A stretch of DNA of 64,000 nucleotides, from positions 23,019,522-23,083,521 of the forward strand of contig NC_072449.1 of the NCBI RefSeq assembly GCF_027596085.1, in the 5' to 3' direction. This document shows positions 25,001-37,800 of the stretch, piece after piece. The notes beneath the pieces are model-generated. The model saw only the letters and a program-made list of their open reading frames with translations. It did no database searches and had not been told where the DNA came from. The position numbers and the translations under genes were made by a program. This DNA is from Anoplopoma fimbria. Lineage: Eukaryota > Chordata > Actinopteri > Perciformes > Anoplopomatidae. The first letter of the stretch is position 1, and each line of letters begins with the position of its first letter.

Positions 25001-28000
25001 TGACACAGGTGAGACATGGTTCTGTAAATATAGATATGAGGTGTTAACAGCTATATCCAGGTCTTGAGAGCTGGAGACTGTGCAATGATTCAATACTGAC
25101 ATTGAATTTATTGGATCTGTAGCACCCCATCAAACTGTTGGCCCAACTCCACCTCTGCTCACCTGGAAAGTTGCCCAAAAGAAGTTACCATGGGGCATCG
25201 TGCTTCTTCTTGGCGGAGGTTTTGCTCTGGCCAAGGGCAGTGAAGTAAGTGTTGGCTTTTCATGAAATAAACCCCATTTTGTTATGCCATTGGTTGTAGA
25301 GATTTTTCATCAGCAATATTTATTCAATGTATTTACATTATGTTAAACCCTCTCTGAATAGTGTTTTTTTTTATTGTTGGTGGCAAATTGCGCCATTTCC
25401 ACACTGGATCTAAATTGCCTTCATATGCACAGGAGATGGCGCAGCATGTAATCCAGCATTACTGTTTTAATTTGTATCAAAATCAGCCTCATTATTTACA
25501 GTATACTCTCCTAATGCTGTTTTTAGGTTAAAGCTTTTTAAACTAAACATTTCCTTCTGCTGCTTGATCAAATGTCCCCCCTGGAAGTGTTGCTTTAGTT
25601 TTATTTATTTTGCTTATGTATGCTGCAAATACCCCTGAGAAATATTGCAATGGATGCTGTATATGATGCACAAACCTGAATTAGAGTCTAATCACAGTAA
25701 ATGAGCAAATGTTGACTCATGTACACAAAAAACTAATTTCATTTCAAGAGAGTATGTTTATTTTTTACATCTTTCTCTCTTTAGGAATCAGGACTCTCAA
25801 AGTGGATGGGAGATCAAATGACTCCCCTTCAAAACATCCCTCCCTGGGGAATTGCTATCATCTTGTGCCTGCTGATTGCTACCTTCACAGAGTGCACCAG
25901 TAATGTGGCCACTGCGACGCTCTTCCTACCTGTCTTAGCCTCAATGGTAAGTCCTCAGGTGTGAAAAAGAAAGCAGAAAGCAGAGGCAGGATCTCAGACT
26001 GCTGGAGACAGACACTTATGTTTGGCCGCAGTGGTTCAGTAAGGTGAAGTGCTACATAGTGTAATTTCTTTTGAACCGATTTCCCCAATTGGAGTCCAGC
26101 ATTGAAACTACTCCCAGTGGGAGCTGGCCTATTTTTCCTTGTTTGGTCACCCATCTAGTTGGTCATTCAGGCTGAATGAGTTTGGTCCCCTTCCCCGGGC
26201 CCCTCCTCCCATTAATAACCTGCCAAACACACCAATGCAGCCCAGTGCCTTGTAATACTGCCCACTCCGCTGCTGCTGAAGAATGGCATCACTGTGCCCG
26301 CTAGACCAGCACTCGAGAGAAAACGCCAAGGCTGGGTTGCGAAAGCCGGTGTCAAGCTGGTGTATTCAGATAGATATTTATTGAGGGCCAAGCAAGTAGG
26401 GTGCATCCAACCCTCGTGTGAAATCAGAGATAGAAAAAAAAGAGAGAAAGAAAAGCACATGCGATCAGCTGAAAGGGAGGAGATGACACTTGATGGCAGT
26501 TATGGCTTGTGGTATGTCACTTCATGTGTCATCCTGTCAAGTGAATATTTATTATTTGATCAAACGAAAACCATCAGACAAGACAAAACACTGTCATCAT
26601 GGTGACCTGATATACAGCCTGTAGTTTAAAGAAGACTCACTATAAACTTATAGTTTTTTTTCACCCTTTGTTTATTTCGAGAGCCAGAAATTACCGTGCA
26701 CTTGTAAGCTACTGTGCTGCAGCATATGTAATTCAGAAGGAAATGCCACAGAGTGATGTTTGCTGCATTTTAGTAGTGTGCCATTATCGTCACAGACGTA
26801 CAGCCTTTCTATTCTAGATATCATGACTCAGCCCCGAGCTTGCAGGAATTACATCTTAATTACACCCACCTAATGAGTGTTCTCGCTTCTCATAGAATTG
26901 CACACATTTCACTCTGACTTATGAGTCAGTGATTACGGTTGCAGAAAAATAGCCAAATGGAGGAGTGGAGGATTTTGTGATGAAGGCTCTGTTCATCCCC
27001 GTGTCTGACCGTTGAAGCTTTCTGTGTGATTATTGCAGTCTCAGTCCATTGGAATGAATCCACTGTACGTCATGGTGCCTTGTACTCTGAGTGCCTCTTT
27101 TGCCTTCATGCTGCCTGTTGCTACGCCCCCGAACGCTATAGTCTTCTCTTACGGATACCTCAAGGTTGCTGACATGGTGAGTATGGCAGCGGTTTGTTGT
27201 GTTTGTTCTGTAAATTATATGTTAATCATGCAAAGTTGTCAGTGTCACTGTTACACTGTAAGGAGGGTAGATGAGCTTATGTTGGTCACTTGCAGTTGTG
27301 ACCTGAAACTGTTAAAAGAATAACTCTACATTTTGGGGAAAACGCTTATTCACTTTTTTGCCAAGAGTCAGATGAGAAGTTCAATACCATTCTTAAGGTG
27401 TTGGACAATTGGACCATTTGCTCAGTCTACGTTACTGTGCATGTATGTTTGTATGGCAGCTCATGCTCTTACTGATCTTAGAACTCACCACGCACTCCCG
27501 TTGTGCCGGTCCTTTCTGTCTGGTCTCTCTTTTTTTTTGATGAGACATCTTGATGTCAGTTGGCAATTTCCAAACGTGCCTTTCTGTTAATTTTGTATGA
27601 AACCGCTTTGCTTTCTGTTTAAACACTTTTATTTCTGAATGATAAATATGAAGATGCAGCGGGTTAGTTTAACTTACTTCACTTGTCATTGTGAGAATAA
27701 CAAATAGTCTTGCACAAGACTGCTAAAAGACTGTTACTTGGCATGTTTACAGATAGTTTTTGATACGAATGTTTGAGAGACCTGGCGTGTTAATTAGTGT
27801 GTTTTTGCGACTCTGAGGTGGATTTTGTTACTTTTAAACAGAGCAAAGCTAGCTGTCTCCCCCTGCTACTAGTCTTCAAGCTAATCTACCATCTTCTGAC
27901 TTTATAGCTTTTTATTTAACAGAATGACACAAGAGTCGTATCAATCTCATCTAACTCTTAGCAAGAAAGCAAACAACCGTATTTCTCTAAATGTCCAACT

Positions 28001-28165
28001 ATTGCTTAAATATCCCTACATGCTCTTCTTCTCCATCAGGCCAGGACAGGAATAGTCATGAACATCATCGGCATCCTTTGTATCACAATGGCCATCAACA
28101 CCTGGGGCAAGGCCATGTTTGAGCTGGACACCTTCCCCGCCTGGGCCAACGTCACCGGGGTGTGA
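22078..28165 (+). CDS. slc13a5: SLC13 sodium-coupled citrate/dicarboxylate transporter
   Basis: Plasma-membrane Na+-coupled carboxylate symporter of the SLC13/DASS family (SLC13A5 imports citrate; SLC13A2 and A3 import dicarboxylates). Twelve exons: 22078-22176, 23131-23259, 23342-23478, 23707-23927, 24034-24214, 24315-24437, 24577-24789, 24902-25008, 25123-25244, 25785-25946, 27039-27176, 28040-28165. They total 1758 nt (585 aa plus stop) with all phases consistent; human A5 is 568 aa. Visible hallmarks are the first Na+-site loop SNTATT (about 139-144), [15 protein letters not shown], the second loop SNVATA (about 483-488), [12 protein letters not shown], and a C-terminal WANVT sequon. The segment at about 153-195 is a hydrophilic cytoplasmic loop. 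The ending [13 protein letters not shown] resembles SLC13A5 more than A2, but a/b paralogue status in fish is not resolvable here. The exon 7 donor was set at 24789 (GTTTGT) because only that preserves the [13 protein letters not shown] junction. Confidence 0.88.
22795..22856. repeat. 31-bp tandem duplication in slc13a5 intron 1
   Basis: Two identical, directly adjacent 31-bp units (22795-22825 and 22826-22856), A-rich, each ending ggtatcaaaagtatc. Probably a replication-slippage duplication; no function is apparent. Confidence 0.85.
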
Positions 28166-29760
28166 GCCTGGTTCTGCCACAGGAGATGATCCACGGACAC
28201 CCTGCCCTCCCTATCCACAGGTGCCAGACAAAGACCTCTGGTCAGAGCAACAGCACAGGACCGCACGGTGGACCGCCTGCGTCCCATTGCTGTTTGATAA
28301 CAAGGCCCTCAAGGCTTGTTTTCATTGGCAACTGAGTCTTGCTTGTGAAAGAAAGTGGTGAAGAATATGATTGGGAATGAAAGAAGAGTGGTTGAGGAAT
28401 GAAATTTAAACAGACAAAAAAAAAAATCTTTATTTACATTGTATCATAATTAAGTTGAAGCTACACTCATAAAACAGTATAACAAAAATCATACTGGAAT
28501 TATTTATACTCTCAAATAATGAGATTTTATAATCCTCTTAGGCAGCTAAGTAAATGCTATTCATAAGGCAAGGCAGTTTTATTAGCACATTTCAGCAAAA
28601 AGGCAATTGAAAGCTCTTTACATAAATCATTAATTATTAAACTTATTGAGACAAGTGCATATTAAACACATTTTTGAAGATGAGTAATATTTAAAAAAAG
28701 ATGAAATAGAAGAAATATAATATGCATTACATAAGATAGAAAATAAAAACCCTCTGAAAAAGAATAATAATATTAAAATCAGACAACTCTTTTCTTTCTT
28801 TTTTTCTACATCAGTGGTGGGGATTATAAAGTCATAAGGTAAAAGTTATTAGAAATGTTTTACATATTCACATGTAGCGACATCTAAATAGCAATAAGCC
28901 ATATGGTAAAATATAAGAAGGTAACTTTGCACATTTACATTTACATTTTGAGGTACTTGTATTTTATTTAAGGATTTTTATTTTGTGCCGCTTCTGCTTT
29001 TACTTCAATACATTTCTGGAGAAAATATTTTCCTTTTTTACTCTAGTACATTTATCTGATAGCTGTAGTTACTAGTAACTTTTCGTATCAATGTAATATG
29101 AAATATTAATATAGATTAAACTACCTATAAAATATCCCCATCTCAACCAGACAGAACATGATGTGTTAATACAATAGTATAATCCAATAACATTAATATA
29201 ACCCTGACAAGGGCAATTCAGCTGCCCAATCACTACTTTAACTATTTAATGCATTTTTGAGTCAAATATCTGTACTTTCACTGAAGTAAAATATTGAATT
29301 CAAGACTGATCGACTGGTTTTATTATGGTGTTGCTACTTCTACAAGTACTAGTTAACTATGTTAAAAAAGTCAAAATACTTTTTACCTTACTGCTACCAA
29401 AAACTGAGTGGTTTGCAAGCACATCTATCTATATGGATTTAAGGTAACAAACACTGACAATTATTTTGTGCATTTTTTGTATTTATATATAATGGGCTAA
29501 TATGAACAGTATGTCAGAAACTTGTCAATACGTAAACATGTACTTTGGACCCCTATGTTGACCTACAGGCTATATCAGGATGTATGGTGGTTTGTTATTG
29601 TTCCAGTTGAACTTTGAAATGTACCATCACTACAACACAAGAAACCTATGTGCCTTGTACAAACACAATGACTTATGTTCTGTAAACACATTTTCAATAT
29701 TTGATCAATACGGTGTGATGATATTGTGAAATGTCTCAATGCAATAAAGAATTCTGACTG
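28166..29760 (+). other. Probable slc13a5 3' UTR and flank
   Basis: AT-rich sequence following the stop, with no coding signal. A GCAATAAAG hexamer at 29743-29748, followed by a TG-rich stretch, is one candidate polyadenylation site. Others occur near 28740 and 29925, so the 3' UTR length is undetermined. Confidence 0.35.
29743..29748 (+). terminator. Candidate poly(A) signal for slc13a5
   Basis: AATAAA in the context GCAATAAAG, about 1.6 kb after the slc13a5 stop. Choice among several AATAAA copies is uncertain. Confidence 0.3.
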
Positions 29761-31318
29761 AAATGCAATAATGTGGTATTTAATCAATGTATATATTTTT
29801 TTCAATTTCAAGACTTTTTTACCTGAAAAATTATATTAATAAGATTAATAAAGTAAATTATCTGCCTAAGTAGCCAATGGGCTGAAGTTACAATGTTTCA
29901 TTGATCTGCGACAAAATGTAAAAATAAAAGACAAAAGTTTCAATACAGTGAGTCTTAATGTTTCTTTCTTGTTGCATTACCTCCACACACAGTGCTTTGA
30001 TAACACTAACAAAACCTCATTCCTTTTCCACATGCAATGTTAAATAGTCAGTTGTTCATGCACACAATATTTCCAAATTCTACAAAAACACTTGATTAAC
30101 ACTGATTTCACAGCAGGATCTTAACAGTTTCCACTAATGGCTGAGTATGGGCTTTTTAACAATAAAGAGGCTTTAATAAATCAGGTGAAATAATACTGCT
30201 GTAAAAACAGCATTGTCATCCCTCAGTGTCATCCAAAAACAAAAAGATCCCACTTTCAGCACCAGTCGGCCCTTTCTCAACTTCGCAGTGACCTTTTGTC
30301 TTGCGCATAAGGCTGATATAATCCTGTAAACACAGTGCAGAAAGCCACAATAATCCTGCACTGAAAGGCCACACCTAATGTATGTTGGCAAGAGCTCTGT
30401 GTCATTGTCCTCCTGCCGAGACGTTGCGTGAGCAAAGGGTCAAGGCGGTGATATTGTCCAGCGTCATAAACATTATGAGCTCAAAGAAGACATTTCACAT
30501 GACTCCATTTAAAAGCCGCAGAGCATTTTATTACAACCCTACCATTATCACCATGAGGAGGGCTATGTTTTACAGTGAGACAAAAGATCATCAATCCCGT
30601 GACATATATTGCAGCAGCAAACCATGTTGGTGGTATGGTTGAACAGAGGAAAAACATGCTGTACTGCAGAAAAGGTAGCAGGGGGGAAATTTGACCTCAG
30701 TTCTGTTGGACAATTAAAATGTTCGATGGTTTGAAAGTGGTTAACAAGCGGTTGGGTGCATAGAGAAGTTCAGATCACTATGATCTTGGGTCCCAATGGG
30801 GAAAAAAGCTTATGTAATTATAGTGCCTTTCTCTCCCTTTGCTGCCTCTCAGCCACCCACTCATTATCCAATTGAAACACATCCTCACGTATCATGGCTT
30901 CCATTACTGGCTATATATACATGTAAGGCTGCAGTAGCGGAAATTTAACCTGGAAGTTGTTCTCTTGCTGGGGTTTCATGAACACACAACACCTCTATTT
31001 GGTCATATAGAGGCATGAGTGCTAGATTGAGACTCTTTCACAACCTCTAGTAACTTTACAGGTGCAACATTTTGATAATAAGAGCATTAATATAGCAGCA
31101 AACAACTATTTGCTGTGTAAAGACATTGTAGAGTAATGTCTACATGTGCAGAGAATGAAGTCGCTCTCCCTGTGTGCAGCCCACGATGCTGAAGGCCCAG
31201 GTCATATTGTTGGGCCCACTGAGGTTTCCTTAAGGGACTTTGGTGTTCAGAAACACTACAATTGTTTTTCACAGAGACTGCCAAAATCAATACAAAATGA
31301 GAGTTACTCATAACAGCT
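29761..31318. other. Intergenic spacer slc13a5-slc47a, left part
   Basis: No gene supported. AT-rich unique-looking sequence with only short, featureless open frames (for example 30382-30642). Confidence 0.5.
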
Positions 31319-31643
31319 TTAAAGGTGCCGTGTGTATGATTTTAGGGAACCAAGCAGTGAGATTGCAGAATGCAGTCAAGTAAAACTTTTACCGTGTGCC
31401 AAGCGTGGAGGAGAATTACAATGGCCAACGCGAAAAAGCGAAAAGGTGAATGGCCCTATCTAGAGACAGAGTTTGGTTTGTCCCTCCTACATACAGAGGA
31501 CTCGTTCATTCTAATGTAATAAAAACACAATTCTTATATTCAGCTGGTTATACACTCAAGAAACCATACTTAATATCCAAATTAATATCATGTTCTATTT
31601 CTGCCAAAAGATTCCCCCTAAATTATACACACCGTCCCTTTAA
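31319..31643. mobile_element. TTAA-flanked MITE with ~23-bp imperfect TIRs
   Basis: Left end reads TTAA then AGGTGCCGTGTGTATGATT. The reverse complement of the right end reads TTAA then AGGGACGGTGTGTATAATT. The two termini are imperfect inverted repeats, and a TTAA lies at each outer edge (31319-31322 and 31640-31643). TTAA duplication is typical of piggyBac-like elements, though the family is not certain. About 325 bp, no coding capacity. It resembles a repeat seen widely in percomorph fish genomes (recalled, not searched). Confidence 0.65.
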
Positions 31644-33487
31644 CTTGTTATAAACTAAACCTACTGGTTGAACAGAAAGGAAGTAAGCTTGATATATTAC
31701 TGCCAGTTTGGAATTACAATTTGAAAACATTTTCAGGCACAAAAGAGATCAAAAAGCAGATATTTGGACTCGTCCACCTAATGTATTTGAGAGTATTTTG
31801 CGCATGGTAAGTCTTTTTAATGCCACATTGGCCTTAAAAATGTTCTGTATCAGTTACACAGGAGGACAATATGCTGCCTGTTTGATACAATCAACCCTTC
31901 CTGGCACATAAAGACTTGTGTGTAGAGATGGTTTCAGTTAGCAATGTATCCAATTAACCCGCGAACAAGAGGCCAGGCCACAAGCTAAAAGATCTAGAGG
32001 AGGACAGAGGGCCTTTCTTTGTACTCTTTGGGCTAAAGTACATTCATGCTCACCAGGCTAAACAGTGCCTTTACAATCAGTACATTATTTCACTTCACAT
32101 TGTGCTTACAATGTTCATATTCTTGAATTAATTCAGTCAAATTGCTGCAACAACACAAAAATGGAGCCATGCCATTTTCCAGCATAGGAAGGAGGGTTGG
32201 CCCATATAGCTAATTCTAAATCCGGGCCCCTGAGCAGGTTAATCCAGCCATGCGTATCAAATAATGGTCATGCCTATTAGATCACTCAGTGACCCCTGTA
32301 GATGGAGAAACTGTCATCCAGAAGGATCTACTGGTTTCTGTTTCTTCTTTGGGATTCTTGCCAGGAAGTTCACCCAAAAACCTTCACCTTACAGGGAACA
32401 TCCTCCTTTTAGACACTTGTTTTGCGTGTACCACACATGTTCAAAAACAGGGTGAAGTGTGACTCATCGGACTGTATGACCGCAGTTCATGTCTTCTTTT
32501 CACCGCTTTACTCGCAAATAGGGCCTTTTTAGGTGTAATAAGTTAAAGCTGTGCAACCCTACTATTGTACTCTCTGTAGTCCTCAATAGACTGTTTTGAT
32601 GAAACTGTCCTGAATTAACATTAACAGTTATATGATACAAGGTTGCTTGTCTGTTTTGCTCTTCCATAAAAAAAAAAGAGCACATTTTGTTGACAAAGAA
32701 CATGTGCCATCCCAAAGTGCCCTGATGTGATGTCTTTCCTTAGGAGCAAGGACAGAATCACCTGATGCTGAAACTGTTTCATTGTTAGATGTGTCCTCTT
32801 AGAGCCTATTGTGATAGATATCTTTGTGATTGTTTTCATGCCACCGATGCCAGGATAAGTTACAGTACTTTTCATTAGGGGTTAGCCCTTAGAAGAATTT
32901 CAAAACACACATTGTGATGTACAAAAAACACCTTAAATATTTTAATTACATTTATTTATTTGGCCGATGCTTATCCCACAGTGACATTTATCTCCCCTTA
33001 GCTTAATTCTGAACCCTCCTCCAATTAGATAATGAGGTTTTAAATGGCGTAAGAGTATTACGTTCATCGGATTCTACTTTTTGAGACAACCTTTAAAAAA
33101 CCTGAATAAACTAATATAATTAAACCACTCAGGGAGGCAGGAACTTACAACAACCCTTATCTCAATACCCCTAATCTCTCGGTATAAAAAGGGGACTTGT
33201 AGACTTTGCAAAAAGTAATATGTCTTTAATTTAAAATAAATAACTTTAGATTGGACTTTGTACTTTAAATTGTCAACTTAAGTACAGTATTAGGTTATCA
33301 TTTTGGTTCATTTGATGGACCTTGTTCATAATGGGTATATTAATGCTGACACATTATTAACCCTGTAAATCATCAAAACAAGGTGTACAAATCATTAATT
33401 AGCCTTTCTGTGCCCCATCAATCAAACAATTTAAATTCTACTAAAACAGTGGATTTTAAAAAAGTGTTTTATTAGCATTTTAATCAT
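31644..33487. other. Intergenic spacer with minor repeat fossils
   Basis: No coding gene seen. At about 32941-32990 a degraded minus-strand copy of an L2/HpaI-type LINE-SINE tail is recognisable (ttacatttatttatttggc, then cgatgcttatccc). The rest is unassigned. Confidence 0.5.
32941..32990 (-). repeat. Degraded L2/HpaI-type retroposon tail
   Basis: Plus-strand acatttatttatttggccg followed by atgcttatcccacagtgaca is the decayed reverse complement of the common fish LINE/SINE tail (taagtcgctttggataaaag, then cgtctgctaaatg), of which a good copy lies at 33790-33846. Only the tail is recognisable. Confidence 0.55.
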
Positions 33488-33847
33488 TAATGTCCTGGCC
33501 CCTCAGTGGTGGAATGAACTCCCCACTGACGTCAGACAGCAGAGTCGCTGCCCATCTTTAGGTGCAGGCTGAAAACTCACCTCTTCAAGAAGTTCTACCC
33601 TGAGCCTTCCTCGTAGCACTTATTGCATTCGTATTAGTTTGTTGCACTTATTGTATTCGTATTAGTTTGTTTCTGCACTGTACTTTTGCTCTGGTTTATG
33701 CTCTTAGATGCTTGTTTAAGAAAGGAGATGCGCTTATGACTTCTGGTGACTAGTAGTTCTCTTGAATACCTATGTTGAATACACTTATTGTAAGTCGCTT
33801 TGGATAAAAGCGTCTGCTAAATGACTGTAATGTAATGTAATGTAATA
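33488..33847 (+). mobile_element. 3' fragment of an L2-clade LINE
   Basis: The 5' part (ctcagtggtggaatgaac, then aaaactcacctcttcaagaa) translates to the WNELP-type C-terminal end of LINE ORF2 proteins, now interrupted by stops. The 3' end has the classic tail taagtcgctttggataaaag followed by cgtctgctaaatgactg and (TAATG)n. The tail matches the RSg-1 LINE / HpaI SINE type known from fish. Heavily 5'-truncated, as is usual for LINEs. It contains a 28-bp tandem duplication at 33616-33671. Confidence 0.75.
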
Positions 33848-33849
33848 AT

Positions 33850-34066
33850 TAACTCATAATAAGTTGATAATAATAATAATTAAGCCTTTATTAGAAATTA
33901 TTTCTCTGCCTTTGACCCATCCCGGAGGAGCAGTGGGCTGCAATGAAGTGCCCGGGGAGCAACTTGGGGTTAGGTGTCTTGCTCAAGGACACCTTGGCAT
34001 GTTGCCAGTAGAGGGGTTTGAACCACCAACCTTGCGGGACAAGAACTCTACCTCATGTGCCACAGC
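33850..34066 (-). mobile_element. tRNA-derived SINE copy with A and B boxes
   Basis: On the minus strand: an A-box-like TGGCACATGAGG (plus 34051-34062) and a B-box GGTTCAAACCC (plus 34014-34024) at tRNA-like spacing. A body shared with the 18.7-kb copy follows, ending in AATAAAGGC and an ATT repeat. It abuts the L2 fragment, tail to tail. The family name is not assigned. Confidence 0.7.
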
Positions 34067-34852
34067 AATTTGATAATGCAAACTAGGACATTTAGAGATA
34101 TACAACATGTTTTAGTGTGGAACAACATATCTATTCAGTTTATAGGTGTAGTGCTCAATAATTAATGTTACATCATTTGTGATGTGATATAATAATATAA
34201 AGACATTGGAATGCATAGTTTGCTCGTGTTGTAGGGAAATAGCTCCATCTGTTGGTACAATTCAGCACTAACAATGATGTCTCAGGATTACAAAATGATG
34301 TTGGATGAATTGCAAAGTATGGACACATTTCAAATTAAAATAGAAATGTGTTAGTTAAATATTATAGCATGAAAAGTATTACCAAATATCTAATAAATAC
34401 CTGCAACTGAATAACAGATTCTTAATATGTAATACTATCTTCACAAAGGCTACTAATACAATACAAAAATAAATATTTATCATAAGTTAAGAGTATTGAG
34501 CTTTTATTGAGGCAGTAGTTTGATTTCACTGCTCTCAACTTTACTCTTAACTGTTAGTTCTTTCACAAGGCGTCTGATCACCCTGTGATCTTATTAGACA
34601 GGCGATACAACTTCACTCCTACCAATCTTCTGTTTGGAAACTGAAAGTTAATACCTTTGGGTCAGCGTTGAGCACAAGATATCACATGTCTGAGGTCGCG
34701 ATTCCCCTCATACATGTGTGACATGGTCACAGCCAGCTGACTCACAGGAAGTGACTAACAGCCGCTAAGTTTCCCGTGCCTCATGTGAAAGCAGAGTTTA
34801 CGACACCTTTCCTCATTACATACACCGACAGAGACACTCGACACACTGAATC
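34067..34852. other. 5' flank of the plus-strand slc47a gene
   Basis: Contains the promoter and 5' UTR of the gene starting at 34853. No clear TATA box was seen. The final 130 bp is markedly less AT-rich than the preceding sequence. Confidence 0.4.
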
Positions 34853-37800
34853 ATGGAGATCAGCACGCAGGGCTCACCTCCTTCTCCTTGGAGGGAATGT
34901 TTTGTAACAAAGCGGATCCAGATGTTAGTCCCTGTTGGTTTCAAGAGAGAAATAAAAGAGTTGTCTAAACTGGCCGGACCGGTGGTAAGTAGCATGTATT
35001 TAATGCACTCTTAAGTGTCCAATCATTGCTGATCTAAATGACGATCTAAATAAAACAAGTTCAATTAACGATTAAAGTGTTTACATGGAAATTGAATGTA
35101 TTATTAATGAAGCTTGTGACATTTAGTGTACAGGCCAGGTTGAAGTAGAACAAATAGGCCCAGAGCACTAATTATCAGCTACTTATAAAGTAATCTCTTT
35201 ACATATATTTTGATTTTTATCTCGTCAGATTATGGCCCAGTTCATGGTGTTTGCAGTTGGTTTTATCAGTACTATTTTCTGTGGCCATCTGGGGAAGACA
35301 GAGCTGGCAGGGGTTTCTTTGGCCATAGCAGTGAGTACAGAATTGTAATGTTTTTTATAGTGAAAGTCACACAAATAAAGAACATAATCCCTCAATGTTT
35401 GTGTTGTATCCTCAGGTTATTAATGTCACAGGTATATCTATTGGAGTTGGTTTGGCTTCAGCTTGTGATACTCTGATTTCTCAGGTATGAGCCTTACACG
35501 CTATTTTTCATTAGTTAAGACAAGTATTGACAAAATAAGATAAAATGCTCTCTGGTTTCAGACCTTTGGGAGCAATAACCTCCTGAGAGTTGGGGTCATT
35601 CTGCAGCGGGCAATCCTCATCGTGTTACTGGCATGTTTCCCTTGTTGGGCGATCCTCATTAACACAGAGCCCATTCTGTTGGCTGTCAGACAGGAGCCAG
35701 CGGTGGCCAGGTAAGCTGTGTCAGAACTCACATGTCTTCTTCTGCTTTATTTATCCATTTCTTATTTTTATGTATTGTTAAAATTAAGTGTGTATTTCTA
35801 GTTGATGTTGATGGAAAATCTCTCTTTAGGTTGTCTCAGATGTACGTGAATATCTTTATGCCAGCACTTCCTGTAAGTATTTCAAAGTAGGACTAAGTTC
35901 TAAAAAGAAACAAATTGATATATTGATATTTTTCATTTTTCTTTGTTTTTCTGTTTAGGCTACATTCATGTATTCATTAGAAACAAGATATCTGCAAAAC
36001 CAGGTAAGGTCCATTATTATTCAATATAAAGTAACCCTCTGATGAGCTGAAATAAGGACAGTGCCTGGATAATTACATGAATGCCATGTTGCTGTGAATC
36101 GCTTCCTGGAATCCTTAAAAAGGAAAAGAAAAATACAGTAAAATGCTATTAATCAGGCTTCTATTTATTTGTCTTCAGTGTTGCTGTTGATGTGACATTA
36201 GAGAAAAGTGCTGTACAAATTCAGTCAGGGAAAACAAATGTGAATGAAACTACAAACCTCCATTTGGACTTAATGTTTTGATTCGTTTTTGTATTTGTAA
36301 ATAAATCAGTTTGCAAAACTCATGCTAATCTTTCCTATTCAGGTGTTGCATCCAAATACAGTACAGTAAATTCAAGATCCCAAGGACTCAACAACACTAT
36401 GTAATGGTCCCTTTACAGTTTTATTTTATTTTGTTATATCTAGAAAAAGAACAGGCCCTTTATTAGGTACAGAGGTATCTAATCATATTACTTCTGTCTG
36501 GTGATCTCCTCCTTTCATCTCTTATAGTCATCTTTTTCTTCTCACTTTTCCTGTGTCTAATATGAATTAAATGTAACTATCCTCATTTTAGGGCATCATA
36601 TGGCCGCAGGTAATCACAGGCGTTGTGGTCAATCTTTTTAACGCTCTCATTAACTACATCTTCCTTTACGCATTAAATCTGGGAGTAGCGTGAGTATAAT
36701 TGCCTTTTGACTCTTTCAGGAACATAATTATTGCTTGCATCACATAACCAATATCATGCAACAAAAAATACTCTTTACAGAGGTTCTGCTGTTGCCAACA
36801 CCATTTCCCAGTTCTCCATGGCTGCAGTTCTCTATGCTTATATCATTTGGAAAGGTCTTCACAAGGCCACCTGGGGAGGTGAGAACCACATTTGCATTGG
36901 GGGGCAGTGAGCCTGCATAAAAGCATGGGCTCCAGTTGTTTCTTTAAAGCCGATGTTAATGAGTTACGCAGTGATGAAAGAAGCTCAGAGGGAGATGGTT
37001 GTGGTTTAACAAACCTGTAGCTCAGGAGAAACTCAAAGTTTTGTAATAGTTATTATTCATTTTATTATTATGACATTAACAAGACATGCTTGGTTGGAAA
37101 ACAAACAATGAATTAATTGTGTTAAAAGAGTTTCAATAACACTTTACAACCATCTTCAGAGATAAACTACTGTTCATTCAAGGCTGTGTGTGCAATTTGT
37201 CAGTAATACCTATAATAACCCACAATACAGTGAAGGTTTGGCCAAGTTCTTTCACTTATGGAGGGAAGTTTGCATTTCTCCCATCCCTCGTCCTCCACAG
37301 CAGTATAAAATGTCTTCCATATTTGATTTGTTGAGGGCACAAACTATGGTTTAATTCTATACCCCTTTGTGCAGGCACCAGTTTTCATCTGTACTTGAGG
37401 CTTGTGTCACTACAAACACGTATAAGAGCTCATTTTCATTCTGTTCTTTGCTTCCCTGTTTGTTTAAGACATTTAGGAACATTGTGGTAGATTTAAAATT
37501 GTGGTATTGTGGTAGATTTAAAATCAACAGCCCGCTTATTATATGTTCCCAGCAGAGCTCCTTGGAGTCGGTACAAATCTGTTGAGACAAAGACACTGAT
37601 CTGATCTAACCTAACCTATATTTCATACGTGTGAGTGATATAACGATTTATTGATTCATTATTTGACCACGCAGGCTGGTCTAAAGAGTGCCTGCAGGAC
37701 TGGGGCTCATACATCAACTTGGCCATCCCCAGCATGATCATGATGTGTGTTGAGTGGTGGACTTATGAGATTGGAAGCTTTCTGGCAGGTAATGTCATGA

